A stretch of DNA of 6,838 nucleotides, from positions 1-6,838 of the forward strand of contig DNHM01000476.1 of NCBI GenBank assembly GCA_003485885.1, in the 5' to 3' direction. This DNA comes from Acidimicrobiaceae bacterium (GTDB lineage Bacteria; Actinomycetota; Acidimicrobiia; Acidimicrobiales; UBA10347). The notes beneath the pieces are model-generated. The model did no database searches and was not told where the DNA came from. It saw only the letters and a list, made by a program, of their open reading frames with translations. A program made the translations under genes and the position numbers. This document shows, piece after piece, positions 1-6,181 of this stretch. Within the stretch, counting starts at the first letter, position 1. Every line of letters begins with the position of its first letter.

Positions 1-85
1 ATTACGAGAGCAGTTCTTTCACGATAGACCCTGGCGCTTATCGAAGCGCTCGGCCTACTGCGCCGCAGGGCTGAGAGGACCCGAC
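1..85 (+). other. 5' leader before the transporter gene
   Basis: This short stretch contains no recognisable gene. The transporter's frame is open back to the window edge, but it has no ATG, GTG or TTG before position 86. Its upstream translation does not resemble an MMPL N-terminus, so the leader is treated as untranslated or as the end of an upstream region. A small perfect hairpin is possible (GCGCTT at 34-39, loop ATCG, AAGCGC at 44-49), and a second weak dyad lies at 58-68 (CTGC/GCAG arms). No T-run follows either, so neither is a convincing terminator. I could not identify a clear -35/-10 pair. Confidence 0.4.
74..79 (+). promoter_or_regulatory. Ribosome binding site of the MMPL transporter
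   Basis: AGAGGA lies 6 nt before the ATG at 86. It is the only good Shine-Dalgarno match in this leader and supports ATG 86 as the start, even though the frame stays open upstream. Confidence 0.65.
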
Positions 86-2284
86 ATGACTGCTTTTCTG
101 TATCGACTGGGGCGTGGAAGCGCCCAACACCCATGGCGGGTTATTGGACTATGGGCGCTTGTTGCCGTCATCGTCGTCTCGTCTTCGGCAGGTTTCGGCC
201 GCGACATGGAAGACTCATTTGACGTCCCCGGCGTTGACTCCCAGCTCGCAACCGAGCTGCTGACCCAGGCGCAATCTGAGCGCGCCGGCGTGACCGCCCG
301 AGTCGTTGTTGCCCCGGAGACAACCGACATGACCTTCGCCAACGTTGCAGAACGCAACGCACTCGACGGTGTTACCCAACGGCTGACCGAGTTACCGAAC
401 GTGCTCAACGTGGCCGAATCGTTGTCGCCAGACGGTCAGATCGCGCTGCTCTCCGTGCAGTATCCGGTGCTTGAAGACATCGATGCAACCGACCTGGAAC
501 GGCTACACAGCGCGGTCGATGCCGCTCGCGACCAGTCTGGACTACAGGTCGAAGCTGGGGGTGAGCTGTTCTTCGCCTTCGAAGAACCGGCGAGCAGCGC
601 AGCCGAACTCATCGGCATTGGCGCCGCGGTCATCATCTTGCTGGTCGCCTTCGGTTCCCTGATAGCCATGGGCCTTCCGATCGGCATGGCGTTGTTCGGC
701 CTGGCAATCGGCGTCAGCGCGATGCCTCTAATCAGTCACCTGATCATGATTCCGAGCTGGGCACCACAACTCGCCACCATGATCGGCTTGGGTGTCGGCA
801 TCGATTACGCACTGTTCCTGGTAACCCGGCATCGAGAGTTCCTGGCCACCGGGCTTTCGGTCACCGAGTCGGCCGGCCGTGCGGTAGCGACCTCAGGCCA
901 AGCGGTGATCTTCGCCGGAGGCACCGTGGTGATCGCAATACTGGGACTTGCTGTAGCCGGTGTCCCATTCATGACTGCTGCCGGAGTGGCCACATCGGTC
1001 ATCGTGCTGATCATGGTTGTTGCCTCAATCACGATCCTTCCCGCTCTGCTCGGCCTGAGCGGCCACTGGATCAACCGGTTGGGAATCCATCGTCGTGGCC
1101 ACACCGCTTCAGAAGTTGGCCCCGGATGGCGCCGTTGGGGCAACCATGTGACCAGCCATGCATGGCCATACGCAATCGTGACGACGGTCGCTCTGCTGGC
1201 CATGACCGCGCCGGTATTCGGGTTGCAGCTCGGCTTCCCCGACGAAGGCACTCAGCCCGACACCACCACCCAACGCCGGGCCTATGACTTGGCAGCCGAA
1301 GGCTTCGGTGCAGGAATCAACGGCCCACTGGTGATCGCTGTTGACACTGCTGGTGATACATCGATCGTCGTCGAGCTCGCTGCCGCCGTGGCCGCCGACC
1401 CTGGTGTTGCGGCGGTGACACCGCCGGAGACCATCGGCAACGTCGCCACGATCATTGCTCTGCCGACGAGTGCTCCTCAAGACGATGCGACCTTCTCCAC
1501 TGTCGAACGGCTGCGGGCCGAGGTCTTCCCCGACGTGTTGGCTGACTCACCAGCCTCGGCCCATGTCGGCGGCCAGACCGCCAACTTCGGCGACGTGGCC
1601 AGCCGGGTCAGCGACCGACTGGCACTGTTCATCGCTGCAGTTGTGCTGCTGTCATTCGTACTTCTGACGCTGGTATTCCGATCGATTCTGGTGCCGCTGA
1701 AGGCCGCAATCTTGAACCTGCTCAGCATCGGCGCTGCCTACGGCGTGCTGGTCATGGTGTTCCAGTGGGGTTGGGGTGCTGGCCTGATCGGCCTGGAGAC
1801 GACCGTGCCCATCGTGTCGTTCATCCCCATGTTCATGTTCGCCATCCTGTTCGGACTGTCGATGGACTACGAGGTCTTCCTGTTGTCACGAGTACGTGAA
1901 GAGTTCATCCGCACTGGCGACAACGACGAAGCTGTAATCACCGGCCTGGCCGGCACTGCCCGAGTCATCACATCGGCAGCACTCATCATGATCTATGTCT
2001 TCGGCGGCTTTGTACTCAGCGATGACCCAACGCTGAAGATGTTCGGGCTCGGACTCGGCACCGCAATCCTGGTCGACGCCACGGTGGTGCGGTGCGTGCT
2101 CGTGCCTGCCAGCATGAAACTCATGGGCAACGCCAACTGGTGGTTGCCTGGCTGGCTCGACCGACTGCTCCCCCGAATCGACATCGACGGCGAACACGGC
2201 TTTGCACCGGTCCTCGAGATAAATGTCGATGAGTCTGCTGTTGACGAGTCGCCCATACGAGAGGCTGCACTTATCTCAGTGTGA
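86..2284 (+). CDS. MMPL family RND transporter
   Basis: This 732-residue inner-membrane protein has the full two-half MMPL/RND layout. A first membrane helix at about 18-36 is followed by an extracytoplasmic domain (about 38-170) and five helices at about 174-322. A seventh helix at about 360-380 precedes a second extracytoplasmic domain (about 385-510) and five further helices at about 511-677. The two Asp-Tyr pairs typical of the proton relay are present: D240-Y241 in GVGIDYALF and D594-Y595 in GLSMDYEVF. The family uses the proton gradient to move lipids, siderophore-like or other hydrophobic molecules across the membrane. The length matches YdfJ-like members (about 720-750), and the sequence looks intact. 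The C-terminal tail of about 40 residues is hydrophilic and acid-rich, without the long C-terminal domain of some mycobacterial MmpL proteins. It is the first gene of a likely three-gene operon, with the monooxygenase starting 23 nt downstream. The substrate cannot be read from the sequence. Confidence 0.93.
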   Translation: MTAFLYRLGRGSAQHPWRVIGLWALVAVIVVSSSAGFGRDMEDSFDVPGVDSQLATELLTQAQSERAGVTARVVVAPETTDMTFANVAERNALDGVTQRLTELPNVLNVAESLSPDGQIALLSVQYPVLEDIDATDLERLHSAVDAARDQSGLQVEAGGELFFAFEEPASSAAELIGIGAAVIILLVAFGSLIAMGLPIGMALFGLAIGVSAMPLISHLIMIPSWAPQLATMIGLGVGIDYALFLVTRHREFLATGLSVTESAGRAVATSGQAVIFAGGTVVIAILGLAVAGVPFMTAAGVATSVIVLIMVVASITILPALLGLSGHWINRLGIHRRGHTASEVGPGWRRWGNHVTSHAWPYAIVTTVALLAMTAPVFGLQLGFPDEGTQPDTTTQRRAYDLAAEGFGAGINGPLVIAVDTAGDTSIVVELAAAVAADPGVAAVTPPETIGNVATIIALPTSAPQDDATFSTVERLRAEVFPDVLADSPASAHVGGQTANFGDVASRVSDRLALFIAAVVLLSFVLLTLVFRSILVPLKAAILNLLSIGAAYGVLVMVFQWGWGAGLIGLETTVPIVSFIPMFMFAILFGLSMDYEVFLLSRVREEFIRTGDNDEAVITGLAGTARVITSAALIMIYVFGGFVLSDDPTLKMFGLGLGTAILVDATVVRCVLVPASMKLMGNANWWLPGWLDRLLPRIDIDGEHGFAPVLEINVDESAVDESPIREAALISV

Positions 2285-2307
2285 GGTAGCCAAGTAGCGT
2301 TTGTGTC

Positions 2308-3921
2308 ATGACAGCAGCACGGCATGAAGTCGTAGTTATTGGCGCCGGCGTATCCGGCATCTATCAGATCAAGAAGCTCACCGACCTAGGCATCGACGCC
2401 ATCGTGCTCGAAGGCGACGATGACCTGGGCGGTACCTGGTATCGGAATCGATATCCGGGAGCCCGCTTCGATTCTGAGAGTTACACCTACGGCTATTCGT
2501 TCTCCCAGGAGCTGCTCGACGAGTGGCACTGGAATGAACGTTTCTCGGCCCAGCCAGAGAACCTGCGGTACCTGAACTTTGTGGCCGACAAGTTCGATCT
2601 GCGACAGCACATGCACTTCAACGCCAGGGTCACCACCATGACTTGGGACGATGTCGCACGCGAGTGGACGATCGAGCTGCAATCCGGCGAGACCTACATC
2701 GCCAAGTTCGTGATCACCAGTCTTGGGCCGCTGTCGATGCCAACGTTGCCTCGTTACGACGGCATGGACGAGTTCGCCGGCGAATCGTTCCACACCTATC
2801 ACTGGCCAGAAGAACCCCTTGACCTGTCCGACAAACGAGTCGGTGTGATCGGTACCGGGGCCACCGGCATTCAGGTCATCGCCGAACTGGCCGACAAGGT
2901 TGGCGAACTCAAGGTGTTCCAGCGCCGACCGAACTGGAGTTCACCGCTGAACAACGGACCGATCTCCACCGACGAGATGGCAGCAATCCGCGCTCGTTAC
3001 CCAGAGATCTTCGCCAACTGCTCTGCATCACCCGGCGGCTTCGAACATGTGCCCGACCGCCGAGGCTTCTGGAACCTGACCGCCGAGGAACGCATCGAGA
3101 CCTGGGACAAGCTCTATGCGGAACCCGGTTTCGCCATCTCGGCCGCAAACTTCCCGGAGATCTTTCTCGACGAGAAGGCCAACCAGGAGATGTCTGAGTA
3201 CATCGCCAACCGCATCCGCGACCGGGTCGACGATCCCGAGGTCGCCGAGAAGTTGATCCCGAAGGATCATGGGTTCGCCATGCAGCGACTGCCGCTTGAG
3301 ACTCGGTACTTCGAGGCATACAACCGAGACAACGTGCATCTGGTCTCGCTGGCCGATGCGCCGATCGAACGCATTACCGAAACTGGGATCCAGACCGCTA
3401 CTGAGCATCATGACCTCGATGTCATCGTTTACGCCACTGGTTTCGATGCCATCACCGGCGGGTACGACCGCATCGATATTCGCGGCGTTGGTGGCCAAAC
3501 ACTTGCCGATGCATGGAGCGATGGCCCAAGTACCTATCTCGGTGCGTTGACCCACGGTTTCCCCAACATGTTGATGGTGGCTGGTCCGCAGAGCGTGTCG
3601 GGATCCACCAACTTCCCCCGTGCAATCGAAACCGGCGTCGACTGGCTCACCGGCCTGCTGGTGCACGCTCGCGACCACGGAATCAACCGGGTCGAAGCTC
3701 GTAGCGAAGCCCAAGAGCAGTGGGTCGAAGAGGTCGTGCGGGCCCACGAGAAGCTGCTGTTTCGCCGAAGCAAGGGCTGGTTCACTGGCTACAACTCGAA
3801 CGTCGCTGGCCACCAGGAAGGCAAGATCCGTTACCAGGCCTACTTTGGCGGAGTGCCCAAGTACATGAAGCTCATTAGCCAGGAAGCCGCCGAGGACTAC
3901 CCAAGCATCGAGCTCGTGTAG
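2308..3921 (+). CDS. Type I Baeyer-Villiger monooxygenase (phenylacetone monooxygenase-like)
   Basis: This 537-residue soluble flavoenzyme is predicted to use FAD, NADPH and O2 to insert an oxygen next to a ketone, giving an ester or lactone. The FAD-binding GxGxxG is at 12-17. The long family motif GGTWYRNRYPGARFD spans 41-55 and ends in the conserved D55. The Baeyer-Villiger fingerprint FxGxxxHxxxWP is exact at 156-167 (FAGESFHTYHWP). A second nucleotide-binding GTGATG lies at 182-187 and the ATG motif at 376-378. R327 aligns, from memory, with the catalytic arginine R337 of phenylacetone monooxygenase. Length and ungapped stretches such as YNRDNVHLV and IDIRGVG also fit that enzyme better than cyclohexanone monooxygenase. 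The residue before R327 is Gln, not the usual Lys. ATG 2308 is the only usable start, because a stop in frame lies at 2287-2289. No strong ribosome site precedes it, so coupling to the transporter is likely. The natural substrate is unknown. Confidence 0.94.
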   Translation: MTAARHEVVVIGAGVSGIYQIKKLTDLGIDAIVLEGDDDLGGTWYRNRYPGARFDSESYTYGYSFSQELLDEWHWNERFSAQPENLRYLNFVADKFDLRQHMHFNARVTTMTWDDVAREWTIELQSGETYIAKFVITSLGPLSMPTLPRYDGMDEFAGESFHTYHWPEEPLDLSDKRVGVIGTGATGIQVIAELADKVGELKVFQRRPNWSSPLNNGPISTDEMAAIRARYPEIFANCSASPGGFEHVPDRRGFWNLTAEERIETWDKLYAEPGFAISAANFPEIFLDEKANQEMSEYIANRIRDRVDDPEVAEKLIPKDHGFAMQRLPLETRYFEAYNRDNVHLVSLADAPIERITETGIQTATEHHDLDVIVYATGFDAITGGYDRIDIRGVGGQTLADAWSDGPSTYLGALTHGFPNMLMVAGPQSVSGSTNFPRAIETGVDWLTGLLVHARDHGINRVEARSEAQEQWVEEVVRAHEKLLFRRSKGWFTGYNSNVAGHQEGKIRYQAYFGGVPKYMKLISQEAAEDYPSIELV

Positions 3922-3926
3922 ACCCG

Positions 3927-5207
3927 ATGGACGCCCAACGCGCTGCTCGTTTTCCATTCGTACCGACCGACACGCCCCCGTTGGTCATCGACCGCACCGA
4001 GGACGTGTGGTTGATTCGCGACAACGGCAACCGCATTCTCGACGCGGGCGGCGGAGCGATCGTGACCAACATCGGCCACGGCCGGGCCGATGTAGTGCGT
4101 GCCGCGACCGAAGCGCTCGGTCAGGTCGACTACGTCGTGCCGCTGTGGGCGACCGAGAACCGGGTCGCACTGATCGAGGAACTCACCGAACACTGGTTGC
4201 CCGACGGTTTCACACAAGCCTCGTTCTTCTGCGGTGGAAGTGAATCAGTCGACGCAGCAGTCCGACTGGCCCGCACCCACCATGTGTCAAACGGCGACCA
4301 TGGCCGGTGGAAGGTCATCGGCCGAGATGTCTCCTATCACGGGTCCACGCTGTCGGGGCTGAGTGTCGGCAACCATGACCGGCGCCGGTCTGGCCTTGAG
4401 CCGATGCTGAACGATCATCCCAAGAGCGATTGGCTCGATGCCGAGTCGTTGGCCAAGGTGATCGAACGCGAGGATACCGACACCGTGTCGGCGTTTATCG
4501 CTGAGCCGATCAATGGGGCGTCGGGAGCCGCCATGGTCCCGCCAGCCGGCTACTGGCCAGCGGTCGAAGAAGCGTGCCGAGCCAACGGCGTGCTCATCAT
4601 CGTCGACGAAGTCATGACTGGACTCGGACGCACCGGCCTGAAGTGGGGTCATGAACACTTCGGCATCACACCCGACATCATCGTGGGCGGCAAGGGCCTG
4701 TCGGGCGGTTACGCGCCGATGGGTGGCATGTACACAACCCGAACCATCGTGGATCCGATCGCTGCCGCAGGCAACAGCCTGATGTACTTCACCTTTAGCG
4801 GTGCTGACCTTGGTTGTGCCGTGAGCGTGAAGGTGCTGCAGATCATGCGAGAAGAAGGCCTGGTCGATCGGGCAGCACAGATGGGCCAGCGACTGCGCAG
4901 CCGGATGGAAGAGGAACTCGCCGATCACCCGAACGTGGCCGACATCCGCGGACTCGGCCTCATGCAGGGCATCGAGCTGGTGAAGGACCGCAACTCGGGT
5001 GAGAGTTTCACTCGGAGTGACGAGTTCGCTCAACAGGTCGCAATGGAAGCGATCGACCGCGGCGTGTGGATCTACCCGTGCGGATCAGGCCCGGTAGTCG
5101 ACGGCTTGCTCTTCGGCCCGCCGTACACCATCACCGACGATCACATCGAAACAATCGTCGGCGTCACCAGCGAAGCCATCACCGCCGCCGCATCTCGCCT
5201 CTCCTGA
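3927..5207 (+). CDS. Class III PLP-dependent aminotransferase
   Basis: This 426-residue protein is a fold-type I, class III (omega-type) aminotransferase, which moves an amino group between an amine or amino acid and a keto acid or aldehyde. The cofactor-binding features are all visible: GGSESVDAA at 103-111, YHG at 137-139, the pyridine-nitrogen Asp D227 in IIVDEVMTGLGRTG, and the Schiff-base Lys K256 in IIVGGKGLSGGYAPMGG. The likely phosphate-binding Thr is T289 in FTFSGADLGCA, where most relatives have His-Pro in place of A293-D294. The closing GPPYTIT at 397-403 matches the usual APPF-type C-terminal motif. It begins 5 nt after the monooxygenase stop, without a clear ribosome site, which suggests translational coupling and one operon. 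A terminator hairpin starts at its TGA. Members of this family act on many substrates (beta-alanine, GABA, diamines, DAPA precursor and others), and this sequence does not decide between them. Confidence 0.93.
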   Translation: MDAQRAARFPFVPTDTPPLVIDRTEDVWLIRDNGNRILDAGGGAIVTNIGHGRADVVRAATEALGQVDYVVPLWATENRVALIEELTEHWLPDGFTQASFFCGGSESVDAAVRLARTHHVSNGDHGRWKVIGRDVSYHGSTLSGLSVGNHDRRRSGLEPMLNDHPKSDWLDAESLAKVIEREDTDTVSAFIAEPINGASGAAMVPPAGYWPAVEEACRANGVLIIVDEVMTGLGRTGLKWGHEHFGITPDIIVGGKGLSGGYAPMGGMYTTRTIVDPIAAAGNSLMYFTFSGADLGCAVSVKVLQIMREEGLVDRAAQMGQRLRSRMEEELADHPNVADIRGLGLMQGIELVKDRNSGESFTRSDEFAQQVAMEAIDRGVWIYPCGSGPVVDGLLFGPPYTITDDHIETIVGVTSEAITAAASRLS

Positions 5208-5240
5208 AAAGTTACGTCCCCTGGGGGACATAACTTTTCG
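5204..5240 (+). terminator. Palindromic hairpin, copy 1, at the operon end
   Basis: The left arm AAAAGTTACGTCCCC (5207-5221) pairs with the right arm GGGGACATAACTTTT (5224-5238), with one C/A mismatch between 5215 and 5230. The realistic loop is CTGG. The A-tract on the left and T-tract on the right give the shape of a bidirectional intrinsic terminator. The TGA stop of the aminotransferase (5205-5207) lies in the element, sharing its last A with the stem. It probably ends the transporter-monooxygenase-aminotransferase transcript. A near-identical copy lies at 6142-6177. A protein-binding operator is an alternative reading. Confidence 0.75.
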
Positions 5241-5245
5241 ATAGC

Positions 5246-5263
5246 TGAACCCGTCTAGGTTCA
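5246..5263. promoter_or_regulatory. Inverted repeat and possible promoter of the methyltransferase
   Basis: TGAACC (5246-5251) and GGTTCA (5258-5263) form a perfect 6-bp dyad with a 6-nt spacer. The right arm overlaps TAGGTT (5256-5261), which fits the actinobacterial TANNNT form of a -10 box. No good -35 is visible; the T-rich end of the preceding hairpin lies in that position. A dyad over a -10 box would suit a repressor operator, but a chance palindrome of this size is possible. Confidence 0.35.
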
Positions 5264-5280
5264 AGAACGGACAGCGACAC

Positions 5281-5285
5281 AAGGA
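5281..5285 (+). promoter_or_regulatory. Ribosome binding site of the methyltransferase
   Basis: AAGGA ends 5 nt before the ATG at 5291. It supports that start and independent translation of this gene, unlike the two preceding genes, which lack a clear site. Confidence 0.65.
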
Positions 5286-5290
5286 CACTC

Positions 5291-6145
5291 ATGTCGATCG
5301 ACGAAGTCTTCGCCGCATACCGGAACCTCCGCAGCCGAACCGAGGCCTTTGCTGCGCTTGGCGCCCGTCTTGGCGCCCCAGAGGGTCTCATCGATCCAGC
5401 GGTTCGTGAGGCGCTCGACGACGTGCTCGCCGCAGCCGGCATCCCCAATCTCGGCGAACTGACCTCACAGCAGCGCGCCATGATCGCCGAGATGGTCAGC
5501 TCGTCGTTCAGGCAGGCGGGTTCGATAATCGAGGAGGTAACAGCGAAGCCTGGATGGGAACACACCGATCCAGAGATCCTAGATGGCCAGGGCCGAGCGA
5601 GCACGAACCTGATCCCACATATTGCAGATCTCGTCGGCGCCGCTCAGATGCGGTCGTTCCTCGACGTCGGCACCGGCGTCGGACTCCTCGCAATCGCAGC
5701 CGCGCAGCGTTGGCCCGACGCAACGGTCGTCGGCATCGATATGTGGGAGCCCGCACTCGAGCGAGCCCGCGAAAATGTCGCAGCTGCCGGGCTAGTCGAC
5801 CGTGTCGAGATCCGTCACCAGGACATCAGCAATCTCGACGAGAGCGACCGCTACGACTGTGCATTCATACCCGCTGTCTTCCTGCCTGTCACCGTTCTGG
5901 CCACAGTTGTAGCCCGAGTCGTCGACGCAATGCGGCTCGGCGGGCTGGCCTGCATAGCGGTATTCCGGGAACCGCAGGACCCACTCATTGCTGCAACTCA
6001 AGCGCTCCGAGTTGTGCGCGACTGCGGAGCGGCTCACAGCATCGATTCCGTGATCGAACTATGCCGCTCTGTTGGGATTGATGCCACATTGCTCAATCCA
6101 GGATCAACGTTGCCCGTCGCTTTCGTCGGAGCGCGCGTTGCCTGA
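5291..6145 (+). CDS. Class I SAM-dependent methyltransferase
   Basis: This 284-residue protein has a Rossmann-type S-adenosylmethionine domain from about 120 to the end. Motif I is FLDVGTGVGLLA (123-134). The acidic residue closing strand 2, expected to hold the SAM ribose, is D150 in VVGIDMW. A further motif with D178 (RHQDIS) follows, then the strand 4 region around YDCAFIPAVFLP (188-199). The first 110 or so residues are helical in character, have no motif I recognise, and may form a substrate-binding or dimerisation lid as in some small-molecule O- or C-methyltransferases. It has a good ribosome site and a possible promoter of its own, and it sits between two copies of one hairpin element, so it is probably transcribed separately from the operon before it. 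The acceptor molecule is unknown. A role in modifying the product of the neighbouring oxidative genes is only a guess. Confidence 0.88.
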   Translation: MSIDEVFAAYRNLRSRTEAFAALGARLGAPEGLIDPAVREALDDVLAAAGIPNLGELTSQQRAMIAEMVSSSFRQAGSIIEEVTAKPGWEHTDPEILDGQGRASTNLIPHIADLVGAAQMRSFLDVGTGVGLLAIAAAQRWPDATVVGIDMWEPALERARENVAAAGLVDRVEIRHQDISNLDESDRYDCAFIPAVFLPVTVLATVVARVVDAMRLGGLACIAVFREPQDPLIAATQALRVVRDCGAAHSIDSVIELCRSVGIDATLLNPGSTLPVAFVGARVA

Positions 6146-6177
6146 AAAGTTACGTCCCCTGGGGACGTAACTTCTCG
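6142..6177. terminator. Palindromic hairpin, copy 2, between convergent genes
   Basis: The core GTTACGTCCCC (6149-6159) and GGGGACGTAAC (6161-6171) is a perfect palindrome around a single T. Outer arms extend it to 6145-6175 with one A/C mismatch between 6146 and 6174. It includes the methyltransferase TGA (6143-6145) and ends 4 nt before the end of the minus-strand decarboxylase. Read on the minus strand, the stem is fully paired (with one G-U) and ends in TTTT; on the plus strand the T-run is interrupted (CTTCTC). It therefore looks like a shared bidirectional terminator, better suited to the decarboxylase transcript. Confidence 0.75.
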
Positions 6178-6181
6178 TGCA

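Larger units (their letters stand above)
5204..6177. repeat. Pair of 36-37 bp direct repeats flanking the methyltransferase
   Basis: The elements at 5204-5240 and 6142-6177 share the same sequence from CTGAAAAG to the closing TCG. They differ by one G in the centre and by two substitutions (A/G at 5230 versus 6167, T/C at 5237 versus 6174). They lie in the same orientation, 938 bp apart, with the methyltransferase between them. No other copy is visible in the window. Confidence 0.8.

Noticed and set aside
34..49. Leader hairpin GCGCTT/AAGCGC as a terminator or riboswitch
   Set aside because: It is only 6 bp long, has no following T-run, and no riboswitch-like conserved core is seen in the 85 nt available.
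2..85. N-terminal extension of the transporter into the open frame upstream of 86
   Set aside because: No usual start codon exists in it, its translation is not like MMPL N-termini, and a good ribosome site precedes ATG 86.
3028..3957. 309-codon open frame on the minus strand, antisense to the monooxygenase
   Set aside because: It lies fully against a gene with clear motifs, has no recognisable domain or ribosome site, and long antisense frames are expected opposite GC-rich codons.
4287..5033. 248-codon open frame on the minus strand, antisense to the aminotransferase
   Set aside because: The plus-strand frame carries the PLP lysine and all class III motifs; the antisense translation has none.
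5554..6081. 175-codon plus-strand frame inside the methyltransferase
   Set aside because: It is an Arg-, Ser- and Pro-rich out-of-frame translation typical of a shadow, while the overlapping frame has the SAM motifs.
5204..6177. The two repeats as a CRISPR array or as insertion-sequence ends
   Set aside because: There are only two units 938 bp apart with a complete methyltransferase between them; no transposase, spacer pattern or cas gene is present.
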